From Amycolatopsis rifamycinica (lineage in GTDB: Bacteria; Actinomycetota; Actinomycetes; Mycobacteriales; Pseudonocardiaceae): a stretch of 64,000 bases of DNA. The position numbers and the translations under genes were made by a program. This document shows, one piece after another, positions 8,409 to 17,467 of this stretch. Position 1 is the stretch's first letter. Each line of letters opens with the position of its first letter. Where the stretch lies: assembly GCF_000695625.1 (NCBI RefSeq), contig NZ_JMQI01000028.1, positions 1 to 64,000 of the forward strand, written 5' to 3'. The notes below the pieces were generated by a model. The model worked only from the letters and a program-made list of their open reading frames with translations. It made no database searches and was not told the origin of the DNA.

Positions 8409-9298
8409 GAAATCCGCGCCCCTCCTCGGGATCGTGCTGCTGCTCCGCCGGCGGAGCGTTCATTGTGACCCACACCCGCGGCCGGGGCATGCAGCGGCAG
8501 GCTGAGTTGTGGCTCTAATGCCTCGTCGAGGACAGCGGCGTGGCCGGCGCCGGGCGTCTCCATGGCCTTCTCCAGCGCCGCGTACGTCAGCAGGACCGGC
8601 CGCGCCGGACGCAGGCCGTGCTTGACGGCCACCGTGGCCACGTTCGTGTACGACCAGCGGTGGACGTCGCTGGGGCCGTGTTCACGCAGCGCCGCCAGGT
8701 GGTCGGACGTGCTGTACCCCTTGTGGACGTCGAACCCGTAGTGCGGGAAGTCGTCGTGGTAACCGGCCATGATGCGGTCCCGCGTCACCTTGGCCAGCAC
8801 CGACGCGGCCGCGATGCAGGCCACCGAACGGTCGCCCTTGATGACCGCCGCGTTGGGGGCCGTCAGCCCCGGCACGCGGAACCCGTCGGTGAGGATGTAG
8901 CCCGGCTGGACCCGCAGGGCCGCCGCGGCGCGGCGCATGCCCTCCAGGTTCATCACGCGGATGCCGTAGAGGTCGACCTCTTCGGTCGGGATGACGATCA
9001 CCGAGTAGTCGACGGCACGGGCGAGGACCAGGTCGTAGACCCGGTCACGCGCCTTCGCCGTCATCATCTTGGAGTCCGTCAGCTCGGTGAGCTTCGCCGC
9101 GTCGCTCTGCTTGAGCACGCAGGCCGCGACCACCAGCGGCCCCGCGCACGCCCCGGCGCCGGCTTCGTCCACGCCGGCGACCGGGCCGAGGCCACGGCGG
9201 TCGAGGGCGCCCTGCAGACCCCAGAAGAGGTCGCCGCGCACCACAGCTCGCGGTGGCCGGATCGGCTCGGCCGCCGTCAGGGGAACCGGAAGTGTCAA
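8405..9298 (-). CDS. rnhB: Ribonuclease HII with altered GRG motif
   Basis: RNase HII removes single ribonucleotides and RNA from RNA-DNA hybrids. The core reads GVDEAGAGACAGPLVVAACVL, then DSKMMTAKARD, KGDRSVACIAAASVLAKVTRDR and DVHKGY, so the Asp/Glu catalytic residues are present. The usual DEAGRG is DEAGAG here: the Arg that contacts the RNA-DNA junction is Ala. Start is uncertain. TTG 9298 has GGGTG about 9 nt upstream; GTG 9244 is an alternative. There is no in-frame ATG nearby. It follows lepB by 35 bp. Confidence 0.85.
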   Translation of the reverse strand: MTLPVPLTAAEPIRPPRAVVRGDLFWGLQGALDRRGLGPVAGVDEAGAGACAGPLVVAACVLKQSDAAKLTELTDSKMMTAKARDRVYDLVLARAVDYSVIVIPTEEVDLYGIRVMNLEGMRRAAAALRVQPGYILTDGFRVPGLTAPNAAVIKGDRSVACIAAASVLAKVTRDRIMAGYHDDFPHYGFDVHKGYSTSDHLAALREHGPSDVHRWSYTNVATVAVKHGLRPARPVLLTYAALEKAMETPGAGHAAVLDEALEPQLSLPLHAPAAGVGHNERSAGGAAARSRGGARIS

Positions 9299-9333
9299 GG
9301 CTGGATCACCCGTCTGCCGCAAGGGTCGGGTGG

Positions 9334-10272
9334 CTAGGGCTTCCGCCCGGCCGCCCGGCGCAGTCCGGACTTGAGCTTGCGCCCGACGAACAACGCCGGC
9401 CACGCCGCCGCGATCCCGGCGCCGAGCGGGAGCCCGCTCTGCCAGGCCGGCGCGCCCAGGGCCACCGGCTGCGCCGCTTCCTGCGGGTTGTGGTCGGTGA
9501 TCCCGCCCCACCGGCCCGGCGGCAGGACGATGATCCGCGCCTTGCCGATGATGTTGTCCACCGGGACCGCGCCGTTCACGCCGCCGCCGCCCTGGTACCG
9601 GGAGTCGTCGGAGTTGTTCCGGTTGTCGCCCATCACCCAGACCGTGCCGGCGGGGACCTTGACCGGGTCGAAGGTCTTCTGCTGCTGGACGGACGGGTCT
9701 TCCCAGTGGATGTACGGCTCGTCGAGCGCCTTGCCGTCCACGATCACGCGGTCCTGCGGGTCGCAGCACTGGACGGTCTGGCCGCCGACCGCGATCACCC
9801 GCTTGACGAAGTCGCGCTCGTCCGGCGGGGCGAACCCGACCAGCGAGCCGAGCCCGCGCAGGCCGCGGACGACGATGTTGCCCGATTCCTGCGGCGGGAC
9901 CTCGTTGTTGATCCAGGCCTGCGGGCCCTTGAACACGATCACGTCGCCCGGCGAGGGCTCGGTGAAGTCGTAGGTGACTCGGTCGACGAGGATCCGGTCT
10001 CCGGTGCACCCGGGGCACCCGTGCAGGGTGGCCTCCATGGAGCCCGAAGGGATCATGAAGACCTTCGCGAGGAATGTCTGGATCAGGATCGTGAGCACCA
10101 GGGCGATCACGAGCAGGATCGGCAGTTCCTTCCAGAACGACCGTTTCTTGGCGGGTTTGGCGCGCCGCCGGCGGGATCCCCCGCGCTCCTCGGAGCGGGA
10201 CAGCCTGGGCTTGTCCGCCTCGGAGCGATCGGGGTCATCCTCGGGAGCGTTCTGGGACACGGGTTCGGCCAC
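9334..10272 (-). CDS. lepB: Signal peptidase I
   Basis: Membrane serine protease that cleaves Sec and Tat signal peptides. The 312-residue protein has a basic cytoplasmic N-terminus, one membrane segment (ELPILLVIALVLTILIQTFL) and box B with the nucleophile Ser (MIPSGSMEATL). The general-base Lys lies in RDFVKRVIAVGG, followed by GDNRNNSDDSR. A Cys pair near CPGCTGD is unusual but seen in some actinobacterial enzymes. A weak hydrophobic patch near the C-terminus may be a second membrane segment. Confidence 0.95.
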   Translation of the reverse strand: MAEPVSQNAPEDDPDRSEADKPRLSRSEERGGSRRRRAKPAKKRSFWKELPILLVIALVLTILIQTFLAKVFMIPSGSMEATLHGCPGCTGDRILVDRVTYDFTEPSPGDVIVFKGPQAWINNEVPPQESGNIVVRGLRGLGSLVGFAPPDERDFVKRVIAVGGQTVQCCDPQDRVIVDGKALDEPYIHWEDPSVQQQKTFDPVKVPAGTVWVMGDNRNNSDDSRYQGGGGVNGAVPVDNIIGKARIIVLPPGRWGGITDHNPQEAAQPVALGAPAWQSGLPLGAGIAAAWPALFVGRKLKSGLRRAAGRKP

Positions 10273-10303
10273 GTCGTCAGGCTACCGGTAACCGGGTGGT
10301 GAC

Positions 10304-10672
10304 TCAGTTAGCCGAGGCCGTCTCGCGGTTCTCGCGGCGCTCCTTGATCTTGGCCTTCTTGCCACGCAGGTCGCGGAGGTAGTACAGCTTCGCGCGCCGC
10401 ACGTCGCCGCGCTTGTGCACCTCGATCTCGGCCAGGTTCGGCGAGTGCACGGGGAAGGTGCGCTCCACGCCGACACCGAAGGAAACCTTGCGCACGGTGA
10501 AGGTCTCCCGGATGCCCCCGCCCTGACGGCGGATGACCACGCCCTGGAAGACCTGGTTGCGCTCGCGGTTGCCTTCGATGACGCGGACGTGCACCTTGAG
10601 CGTGTCGCCCGGGCGGAAGTCCGGGATGTCGGAACGCAGCGACTGCTTGTCCAGCGCGTCCAGGGTGTTCAT
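10304..10672 (-). CDS. rplS: 50S ribosomal protein L19
   Basis: bL19, located at the interface of the ribosomal subunits. The 122-residue protein starts [29 protein letters not shown] and has the signature [30 protein letters not shown] 10672 is preferred; upstream in-frame residues read as untranslated leader. It lies 31 bp upstream of lepB and 133 bp downstream of trmD, conserved order for this cluster. Confidence 0.96.
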   Translation of the reverse strand: MNTLDALDKQSLRSDIPDFRPGDTLKVHVRVIEGNRERNQVFQGVVIRRQGGGIRETFTVRKVSFGVGVERTFPVHSPNLAEIEVHKRGDVRRAKLYYLRDLRGKKAKIKERRENRETASAN

Positions 10673-10805
10673 CGGTGGTCCGTCCTCGTCTTCGGTATGG
10701 CTTGCGTACAGATCCCGGGTGCGCAACGGTTCCGCTGCGGGCGACCCGGGGGGCTGATGGCGGGCTCGTGGACGAGGAGGTCCACTCACGCCAACCTGTC
10801 AAGTA

Positions 10806-11585
10806 TTACAGACCGGGATCGGGCCGGGAGAACCGGCCCTCGGCCTGCTCGGGGTCCAGGCCCTTCAGGACCCCGCGATCGTGCTTGTCGAGACTACCTT
10901 CCGGCAGCCGCGCCAGGAGATCGGGGCGGCGGCGGGCCGTGCGCTCGAGGGCCTGGTCACGCCGCCAGCGGTCGATCAGCGCGTGGTTGCCCGACCGCAG
11001 CACCTCCGGCACGGCCAGGTCCCGCCACACTTCCGGGCGCGTGTAGCTGGGCCCCTCGAGCAGGCCGTCGGAGAACGAGTCCTCGGCGGCCGAACGCGCG
11101 TTGCCGAGCACCCCGGGCAGCAGCCGGACGACGGCCTCGACGATGACCAGCACCGCCGCCTCGCCGCCGACCAGGACGTAGTCGCCGATCGACACCTCGT
11201 CCACCGGCATCCGGCGGGCCGCGTCGTCGACGACGCGCTGGTCGATGCCCTCGTACCGGCCGCAGGCGAACACCAGGTGCTTCTCCGCCGCGTACGCGTG
11301 CGCCAGCTCCTGGGTGAACGGCCGCCCGGCCGGCGTCGGCACGACGAGCCGCGTCCCGGACGTGCAGACGTCGTCCAGCGCCGGGCCCCAGATCTGCGGC
11401 TTCATCACCATGCCGGGGCCGCCGCCGTACGGCGCGTCGTCGACCGCGCGGTGCACGTCGTGCGTCCAGTCGCGCAGGTCGTGCACGCCGACCTCGATGA
11501 GGCCGCGGTCGATCGCCCGGCCCAGCAGCGCGGCGCGCAGCGGGTCGAGGTACTCGGGGAAGATCGTGACGACGTCGATCCGCAT
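10806..11585 (-). CDS. trmD: tRNA (guanine37-N1)-methyltransferase
   Basis: SPOUT methyltransferase forming m1G37 in tRNAs, preventing +1 frameshifts. The 259-residue protein starts [16 protein letters not shown] and contains [25 protein letters not shown] and the trefoil-knot SAM site ([20 protein letters not shown]). ATG 11585 lies one base past the rimM stop (11587), indicating translational coupling. Confidence 0.96.
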   Translation of the reverse strand: MRIDVVTIFPEYLDPLRAALLGRAIDRGLIEVGVHDLRDWTHDVHRAVDDAPYGGGPGMVMKPQIWGPALDDVCTSGTRLVVPTPAGRPFTQELAHAYAAEKHLVFACGRYEGIDQRVVDDAARRMPVDEVSIGDYVLVGGEAAVLVIVEAVVRLLPGVLGNARSAAEDSFSDGLLEGPSYTRPEVWRDLAVPEVLRSGNHALIDRWRRDQALERTARRRPDLLARLPEGSLDKHDRGVLKGLDPEQAEGRFSRPDPGL

Positions 11586-11586
11586 C

Positions 11587-12099
11587 TCAGGCGTCCAGCA
11601 GCCCTTCCGGCGGGTCGAGCACGACCCGGCCGCCCGCGACGTCCACCGTCGGGACGATCGCGCGGACGAAGGGCACGAGGACCTCGCGGCCCTCGACGTC
11701 GAGCTCCAGCAGCTCGCCGGCCGGCGAGTGGACGATCTCGACGACCTTGCCGACGACCGTGCCGTCGGCCAGCTCGGCCCGCAGGCCGGCCAGCTCGTGG
11801 TCGTAGAACTCTTCGGGGTCCTCGGTCGGCGGCAGCGTGGCCGTGTCGGCCAGCAGCAGCGCGCCCCGCAGCGTCTCGGCGACGTCGCGGGTGAGGACCT
11901 CCTCGAAACGCACCAGCAGCCGCCCGCTGTGTTCGCGGGCGGCTGCGATGGTGAGTTCCCTCTTGCTGCCGTCACGCAGCTTCGTCGTGACGGCCGCACC
12001 GATCTTGAACCGCTCTTCCGGCGAGTCCGTGCGCACGTCCACCGCGAGTTCCCCGCGGATGCCGTGCGCCTTCGCGATGCGGCCGACTACGACGTCCAT
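11587..12099 (-). CDS. rimM: Ribosome maturation factor RimM
   Basis: Binds S19 during 30S 3'-domain assembly. The 170-residue protein starts [20 protein letters not shown], the typical RimM N-terminus, and has a C-terminal PRC-barrel domain ([15 protein letters not shown]...[13 protein letters not shown]...PPEGLLD). ATG 12099 fits homologues. Immediately upstream of trmD. Confidence 0.95.
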   Translation of the reverse strand: MDVVVGRIAKAHGIRGELAVDVRTDSPEERFKIGAAVTTKLRDGSKRELTIAAAREHSGRLLVRFEEVLTRDVAETLRGALLLADTATLPPTEDPEEFYDHELAGLRAELADGTVVGKVVEIVHSPAGELLELDVEGREVLVPFVRAIVPTVDVAGGRVVLDPPEGLLDA

Positions 12100-12121
12100 C
12101 CTGACCGTGCTTCCGAGAGGC

Positions 12122-12361
12122 TCAGCGGTCGGTGTCGACGACGTCCACCCGGACGCCGCGGCCACCGATGCCGCCCATGACGGTGCGCAGGGCGGTCGCC
12201 GTGCGACCACCCCGGCCGATCACCTTGCCGAGGTCGTCGGGGTGCACGTGCACCTCGAGCGTGCGGCCACGGCGCGTGGTCAGCAGCTCGACCCGGACCT
12301 CGTCCGGGTTGTCGACGATCCCGCGCACCAGGTGCTCGAGGGAGTCCGCGAGGAAACTCAC
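12122..12361 (-). CDS. khpA: KH-domain RNA-binding protein KhpA
   Basis: A 79-residue single type II KH domain with the GxxG-loop motif [14 protein letters not shown]. KhpA proteins bind many RNAs and help control cell size and division in other Gram-positives. The GTG start overlaps the rpsP stop as GTGA (12358-12361), so it is translationally coupled between rpsP and rimM, the usual position. Confidence 0.93.
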   Translation of the reverse strand: MSFLADSLEHLVRGIVDNPDEVRVELLTTRRGRTLEVHVHPDDLGKVIGRGGRTATALRTVMGGIGGRGVRVDVVDTDR

Positions 12362-12801
12362 TCGGACTTCTCGCCCTCAGCGGCCTCCGCCTTCTCGGCT
12401 TCGGCCTTCTTCGGAGCGGACTTCTTCTTCGGCGTGGTGGCCTCGGTGGAGGGCTCCTCGCCGGCCGCGGCCAGCGCCGCGTTGAACAGGTCCTGCTTGG
12501 ACGGCTTCGGCTCGGCCACCTTCAGGGTGCCCTCGGCGCCCGGCAGGCCCTTGAACTTCTGCCAGTCACCGGTGATCTCCAGCAGGCGCTGGACCGGCTC
12601 GGTCGGCTGCGCGCCGACACCCAGCCAGTACTGGGCGCGCTCGGAGACGACCTCGATCAGGCTCGGCTCTTCCTTCGGGTGGTACTTGCCGATCGTCTCG
12701 ATGGCCTTGCCGTCCCGGCGGGTGCGCGCGTCGGCAACGATGATGCGGTAGTACGGCGCACGGATCTTGCCGAGGCGCTGCAGCTTGATCTTGACGGCCA
12801 C
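12358..12801 (-). CDS. rpsP: 30S ribosomal protein S16
   Basis: bS16, needed for 30S assembly. The 147-residue protein starts (GTG) [26 protein letters not shown]. It has an actinobacterial C-terminal extension rich in Lys/Ala/Glu ([20 protein letters not shown]). GAGGAGAA lies about 10 nt upstream of GTG 12801. First gene of the rpsP-khpA-rimM-trmD unit. A CAGAAT -10-like hexamer occurs on the minus strand near 12940, with no clear -35. Confidence 0.96.
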   Translation of the reverse strand: MAVKIKLQRLGKIRAPYYRIIVADARTRRDGKAIETIGKYHPKEEPSLIEVVSERAQYWLGVGAQPTEPVQRLLEITGDWQKFKGLPGAEGTLKVAEPKPSKQDLFNAALAAAGEEPSTEATTPKKKSAPKKAEAEKAEAAEGEKSE

Positions 12802-12972
12802 GGGTGTGGGTTCTCCTCGAATCTCTCTGGTGCTGGGCTGGGCGCACGCGGGCCGAGTGGGGACACGGACGCGGGCACCCGAAGGTCAGGAGCTTTCGCA
12901 CGGTGAGAGGGTCCGGCGGAAGCAGGCAGTGCACCATTCTGCCAGACGGCGCTCACGGGACCGGAAACAGCC

Positions 12973-13776
12973 CTAGAAAGAGGCCACGCCGAGCGCCCCG
13001 AGCAGGATGGTCAGCGCCGGCAGGAAGTTGTTCACCTGGTGCGCGACGATGCTGCCCGGCAGGCGGCCGGTGACCAGCCGCACCAGGCCGATCGGCACCG
13101 CGATGACCAGCAGCAACGTCGTCCGCAGGGGCTCGAGGTGGCTCGCCGCGAACACGGCCGTGGAGAGCAGGAACGCCGCGACGCGGCCCCAGCGCTCGCT
13201 GCGCCACTGCAGCTGTTCCGCGGCGCCCCAGAGCAGGCCGCGGTAGATGATCTCCTCGCAGATCGGGCCGAGCAGCCAGAGGTAGACGAACATCACCACC
13301 GCCGCGGAAATCGACATCCGGCGGTCCTCGACCAGGGCGCTGATCGCCGACGTCGCGTTGGCGTCGCCGACCAGCCGCGTCCACAAGTAGGCGGCGATGG
13401 TGGTGAAGACCAGCCCGACGCAGCCGTACCGCAACCCGGTCTTCACGTCGGCCCAGCGCCACTCGAGCCGCAGGTCGGAGACGGGCCCGTTGCCGCGCAC
13501 GAAGGTGATCAGCACCGCGACGCCGGCCGCGATCATCGTCGGCAGCATGGTGCCGAGGAGCACGACACGCATGGGCAGCGGGCCGGGACCGGTGTCGCCG
13601 ACGAGGACGGACACGAAGGCCGCCGAGGCCAGCAGCACGGCTTCGACGAGCAGGAAGGCCCCGAAACCCCACCGGTGCCGCGGCGCGGGCGGCAGGAAGG
13701 CGGTCGCGGCGGGCTCCTCGGGCTCGGGCAACGGCGTGGCGTCGGCAGCCGGGTCCCGGGGCTGGGAAGTGGTCAC
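12973..13776 (-). CDS. CPBP-family intramembrane metalloprotease (first of two)
   Basis: A 267-residue polytopic membrane protein with about seven hydrophobic segments after a Pro/Ala-rich cytoplasmic N-terminus. The Abi/CPBP motifs are present: EEIIYRG (EExxxR), a His in AASHLEP and HQVNN. The family includes CaaX-type prenyl proteases and bacteriocin self-immunity proteins; the substrate here is unknown. A second, distinct CPBP gene follows on the same strand. Confidence 0.88.
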   Translation of the reverse strand: MTTSQPRDPAADATPLPEPEEPAATAFLPPAPRHRWGFGAFLLVEAVLLASAAFVSVLVGDTGPGPLPMRVVLLGTMLPTMIAAGVAVLITFVRGNGPVSDLRLEWRWADVKTGLRYGCVGLVFTTIAAYLWTRLVGDANATSAISALVEDRRMSISAAVVMFVYLWLLGPICEEIIYRGLLWGAAEQLQWRSERWGRVAAFLLSTAVFAASHLEPLRTTLLLVIAVPIGLVRLVTGRLPGSIVAHQVNNFLPALTILLGALGVASF

Positions 13777-13875
13777 GCCTTGCCCTCCGCGTCGCTCGGC
13801 TCAGATGTCGAGCCTAGCCGCCGCGATGTGATCTCACAGTATCCGTCCAGCTACTGTCCATCGATCTTCGCAACG

Positions 13876-14610
13876 TCAGTGCGCGACGAACAGCAGCACC
13901 GCGGGCGGCAGGTTGTTGGCCGCGTGGGCGATCACCCCCGCGCTGACCCGGCCGGACAGGTGCCGGGCCAGCCCCATCGCGATGCCCTGGCCGAACAGGG
14001 CGATGGTGCGGGTCGGCTCGCCGTGCAGCTGGGCGAACACGAGCGAGGTGAGCACGAGCACCGCCCACGGCGGGACCCGGTGGAACGACAGCGCGTTCCA
14101 CAGCGTGCCGCGGACCAGCAGTTCCTCGGTGAGCGGCGCGCCGGCGATGACGATCACCGCCGCGAGCACCAGCCACACCGTGTCGCCGTCGAAGGTGTCG
14201 GCGAGGTCGGTCAGCGGGCTGTCGGAGACGTCGTCGGCGCCGTAGACCGCGATCAGCATCAGGTTGAGCAGGTAGCCGACGACCAGCGCGAGCACTCCGC
14301 AGGCGAGGCCGATCCGGACGTCGCGCCAGGTCGGCTTGAGGCCGAAGTCGGTGCGCAGCCCCTGTCCCCACTGCCACGAGCCCACCGCCGGGCCGAGGCC
14401 GAGCAGCAGGTTGGGGACGAACGCCAGGAGCAGCAGCGGGCCGATGTCGTGGAGCTCGAGCGGGTCGAACTCGCCGACGTTGCGGTTGACCGCCGCGGCG
14501 ATGATCAGGTTGGCCAGGTAGTAGCCGGCGATGCCCGCGAAGAACGCCACGAAGCACCAGTGCGCCCCGAGCACGCGCCGTGCGCCGTCGTCGTCCGTCA
14601 CGCGTCCCAC
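13876..14610 (-). CDS. CPBP-family intramembrane metalloprotease (second of two)
   Basis: A polytopic membrane protein of about 244 residues with motif TEELLVRGTLW (EExxxR), FAQLHGEP and HAANN. The start is uncertain: GTG 14610 has GGGGACGG about 9 nt upstream; GTG 14601 and TTG 14631 are also in frame. It lies 37 bp downstream of the amidohydrolase gene and shares only the family motifs with its neighbour, so the pair is probably an old duplication or independent recruitment. Confidence 0.85.
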   Translation of the reverse strand: MGRVTDDDGARRVLGAHWCFVAFFAGIAGYYLANLIIAAAVNRNVGEFDPLELHDIGPLLLLAFVPNLLLGLGPAVGSWQWGQGLRTDFGLKPTWRDVRIGLACGVLALVVGYLLNLMLIAVYGADDVSDSPLTDLADTFDGDTVWLVLAAVIVIAGAPLTEELLVRGTLWNALSFHRVPPWAVLVLTSLVFAQLHGEPTRTIALFGQGIAMGLARHLSGRVSAGVIAHAANNLPPAVLLFVAH

Positions 14611-14647
14611 GCTAAAGTGCCGTCCCCGCAAGGAAATCGGCGGGGGT

Positions 14648-15736
14648 CTAGGCGTACACGACCCCGCCGAGGACGATGTGCGACGGATGCCGCAGGACGC
14701 CCAGGTCCTCGCGCGGATCGCTCGGGTAGACGAGCAGGTCGGCGGGCGCGCCGTCGTCGACGCCGGGGTGGCCGAGCCAGTCGCGGGCGGCCCAGGACGC
14801 GCTCGCGAGGGCCTGCTCGCGCGTCATGCCGGCGCGGTGGAGCGCCTCGATCTCGTCGACGAGCCTGCCGTGCTCGACCATCCCGCCGGCGTCACTGCCC
14901 GCGAAGACGCGTACGCCCGCTTCGATGGCCGAAGCGACCATGTCGCCGACCCCGGCGTGCAGCGCGCGCATGTGCGCCGCGTACGTCGGGTACTTGCCCG
15001 CCTTGTCGGCGATGCCCGGGAAGTTCTCGATGTTGATCAGCGTCGGGACCAGGGCAACATCGTGGCGCGCCAGCTCGGCCAGCTGGCCGGCGCTCAGTCC
15101 CGTGCCGTGCTCCAGGCAGTCGATGCCGGACGCGATCAGCCCGGGCAACGCCGCTTCGCCGAACACGTGCGCGGTGACACGGGCACCGTTCTCGTGCGCC
15201 ACCTTGACGGCTTCGGCCAGGACGTCGTCCAGCCACAGCGGGGCCAGGTCGCCGACGCCGCGGTCGATCCAGTCGCCGACGAGCTTGACCCAGCCGTCGC
15301 CGTCGCGGGCCTGCTCGGCCACGGCGTCCGGCAGCTGCGCCGGGTCCTCGAGCTCGATGCCGAGGCCTGGGATGTACCGCTTGGCCAGTGCGAGGTGCCG
15401 CCCGGCGCGGATGATCGTCGGCAGGTCGGCCCGCCGCTGCAGCGGGCGGACGTCGATCGGCAGCCCGCAGTCGCGGATGAGCAACGTGCCCGCGTCACGG
15501 TCCGCCTGAGCCTGGACGGCCGCTTCCTCGAGGGAGACGGGCCCGCCGACGCCGATGCCGGGGTGGCAGTGCGCGTCGACCAGACCAGGCACGACGAAGA
15601 CGTCCCGGCCGAGACTTTCGGCGTCCGGCACCGGCTCGAACGAGATCCGGCCGCCGGTGATCCACAGCTCCCCCGGCTCGCCGCCGGGCAGGATCACCCC
15701 GGCGACGTGCAGTGTCTTCTCCACCACGCGGCTCAA
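14648..15736 (-). CDS. Metal-dependent amidohydrolase family protein
   Basis: A 362-residue amidohydrolase-superfamily protein: DAHCHPG metal motif after the N-terminal beta-sandwich (VVPGLVDAHCHPG), Lys in GWVKLVGD, VTAHVFGE, CLEHGTG and AGSDAGGM. Closest in style to prolidase/imidazolonepropionase-like enzymes; the substrate cannot be assigned. Its TTG start overlaps the ffh stop (TTGA, 15733-15736); GTG 15727 is an alternative. Probably read through from ffh. Confidence 0.85.
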   Translation of the reverse strand: MSRVVEKTLHVAGVILPGGEPGELWITGGRISFEPVPDAESLGRDVFVVPGLVDAHCHPGIGVGGPVSLEEAAVQAQADRDAGTLLIRDCGLPIDVRPLQRRADLPTIIRAGRHLALAKRYIPGLGIELEDPAQLPDAVAEQARDGDGWVKLVGDWIDRGVGDLAPLWLDDVLAEAVKVAHENGARVTAHVFGEAALPGLIASGIDCLEHGTGLSAGQLAELARHDVALVPTLINIENFPGIADKAGKYPTYAAHMRALHAGVGDMVASAIEAGVRVFAGSDAGGMVEHGRLVDEIEALHRAGMTREQALASASWAARDWLGHPGVDDGAPADLLVYPSDPREDLGVLRHPSHIVLGGVVYA

Positions 15737-17271
15737 TTGTCCTTGGGGTTCTTCGGCAGCTTGAACTTCGACGGGTCGAAGCCCGGGACGTCGTTCATGC
15801 CGCCCAGCTGCGACAGGTCGGGCATCCCGCCCGGCATCTGCCCGCCCGGGGGCAGCATCGGCATGCCGCCGGGGAAGCCGCCGCGGACCTTGGGCTGGGT
15901 CGGGCCGCGCCCGCCCTTCTTGCCCTTCTTGCCCTTGCGCTTGGAGCTGCCGCCCCCGCCGCCGAAGCCGAACCGGCCGGCCATCTGGGCCATCATCTTG
16001 CGGGCCTCGAAGAACCGGTTGACCAGGTCGTTGACCTCGCGGACGGTGACGCCCGAGCCGTTCGCGATGCGGAGCCGGCGGGACCCGTTGATCATCTTCG
16101 GGTCTTCGCGTTCGGCCGGGGTCATGCCGCGGATGATCGCCTGGAGCTTGTCCAGGTGCTTGTCGTCGACCTGGGCCAGCTGGTCCTTCATCTGGCCGGC
16201 ACCGGGCAACATGCCCAGGAGGTTGCCGATCGGGCCCATCTTGCGGACCGCGAGCATCTGCTCGAGGAAGTCCTCGAGGGTGAGCTGGCCGCTGGAGAGC
16301 TTCTCGGCGGCCTTCTCGGCCTGCTTCTGGTCGAAGGCCTGCTCGGCCTGCTCGATCAGGGTGAGCACGTCACCCATGCCGAGGATCCGCGACGCCATCC
16401 GGTCCGGGTGGAAGGTGTCGAAGTCCTCGAGTTTCTCGCCGTTGGAGGCGAAGAGGATCGGCTGGCCGGTGACCTCGCGGACGCTCAGCGCGGCACCACC
16501 GCGCGCGTCGCCGTCGAGCTTCGTGAGCACGACGCCGGTGAAGCCGACACCGTCGCGGAACGCCTCGGCCGTGGTCACGGCGTCCTGGCCGATCATCGCG
16601 TCGACGACGAACAGGACCTCGTCCGGGTCCACCGCGTCGCGGATGTCCGCGGCCTGCTTCATCAGCTCTTCGTCGACGCCCAGGCGGCCCGCGGTGTCGA
16701 CCACGACCACGTCGTGCTGCGCGTGCTTGGCCTCGGCGATGGCGCGGCGCGCGACGTCGACCGGGTCGCCGACGCCGTTGCCCGGCTCCGGCGCGAAGGT
16801 GACGACGCCGGCGCGCTCGCCGACGACCTGCAGCTGCGTGACGGCGTTCGGGCGCTGGAGGTCACAGGCGACCAGCATCGGCGCGTGGCCCTGCTTCTTC
16901 AGCCACATCGCCAGCTTGCCGGCGAGCGTCGTCTTACCGGCACCCTGCAGACCGGCGAGCATGATCACGGTCGGTGGGGTTTTGGCCAAGTTGAGCCGGC
17001 GCGTCTCGCCGCCGAGGATCCCGACGAGCTCCTCGTTGACGATCTTGATGACCTGCTGCGCGGGGTTGAGCGCCTGGGAGACCTCGGCACCCTTCGCCCG
17101 CTCCTTGATCCTCGCGATGAAGGTCTTGACCACGCCGAGGGCGACGTCGGCCTCCAGCAGCGCGATGCGGATCTCGCGCGCCGTGGCGTCGATGTCGGCG
17201 TCGGACAGCTTGCCCTTGCGCGTGAGCGTCTGCAGGGCGGCGGTGAGCCGATCGGAGAGGGTGTCGAACAC
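15733..17271 (-). CDS. ffh: Signal recognition particle protein Ffh
   Basis: SRP54 GTPase that targets signal-peptide-bearing ribosomes to FtsY and SecYEG. The 512-residue protein has the N domain (FDTLSDRLTAALQTLTRKG), the G domain with GLQGAGKTTLAGKLA, DTAGRLGVDEELM and TKLDGDARGGA, and the M domain. It ends in a Gly/Pro/Met-rich tail typical of actinobacteria. GTG 17271 is the start that aligns with the family. Its partner ftsY is 43 kb away at 60186. Confidence 0.96.
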   Translation of the reverse strand: MFDTLSDRLTAALQTLTRKGKLSDADIDATAREIRIALLEADVALGVVKTFIARIKERAKGAEVSQALNPAQQVIKIVNEELVGILGGETRRLNLAKTPPTVIMLAGLQGAGKTTLAGKLAMWLKKQGHAPMLVACDLQRPNAVTQLQVVGERAGVVTFAPEPGNGVGDPVDVARRAIAEAKHAQHDVVVVDTAGRLGVDEELMKQAADIRDAVDPDEVLFVVDAMIGQDAVTTAEAFRDGVGFTGVVLTKLDGDARGGAALSVREVTGQPILFASNGEKLEDFDTFHPDRMASRILGMGDVLTLIEQAEQAFDQKQAEKAAEKLSSGQLTLEDFLEQMLAVRKMGPIGNLLGMLPGAGQMKDQLAQVDDKHLDKLQAIIRGMTPAEREDPKMINGSRRLRIANGSGVTVREVNDLVNRFFEARKMMAQMAGRFGFGGGGGSSKRKGKKGKKGGRGPTQPKVRGGFPGGMPMLPPGGQMPGGMPDLSQLGGMNDVPGFDPSKFKLPKNPKDN

Positions 17272-17380
17272 GGGTGTGCACGCTCCAGCTGGGTCGATGG
17301 TGGCGCGCCGGACGCAGCCGGCTCTGTCGAGGGTAGTCGCTCCGGCTGCTCCCCTCTGCGGGTATACGAGCAATAGTAAT

Positions 17381-17460
17381 CATCGGTTTACCAGTTGCCG
17401 ATGCCACTTTCGTGTGAAAGCACAAAAACCAGTGGCGGCGTGGGCCGATTTTAGTAAACA
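17381..17460. promoter_or_regulatory. Control region of the ABC exporter
   Basis: An unusually AT-rich stretch between divergent ffh and the ABC gene. It holds CATCGG...CCGATG (17381-17403), CTTTC-GTGT-GAAAG (17407-17420) and a GTTTAC / GTAAAC pair (17386-17391, 17454-17459). Short palindromes like these suit a MarR-family repressor, and a MarR gene lies directly downstream of the exporter. The assignment is inference. Confidence 0.45.
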
Positions 17461-17467
17461 TAGGTGC

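Noticed and set aside
14531..17467. Very long plus-strand open frame upstream of the ABC exporter
   Set aside because: It is antisense to the amidohydrolase and ffh genes and arises from high GC at third positions; the exporter starts at 17468.
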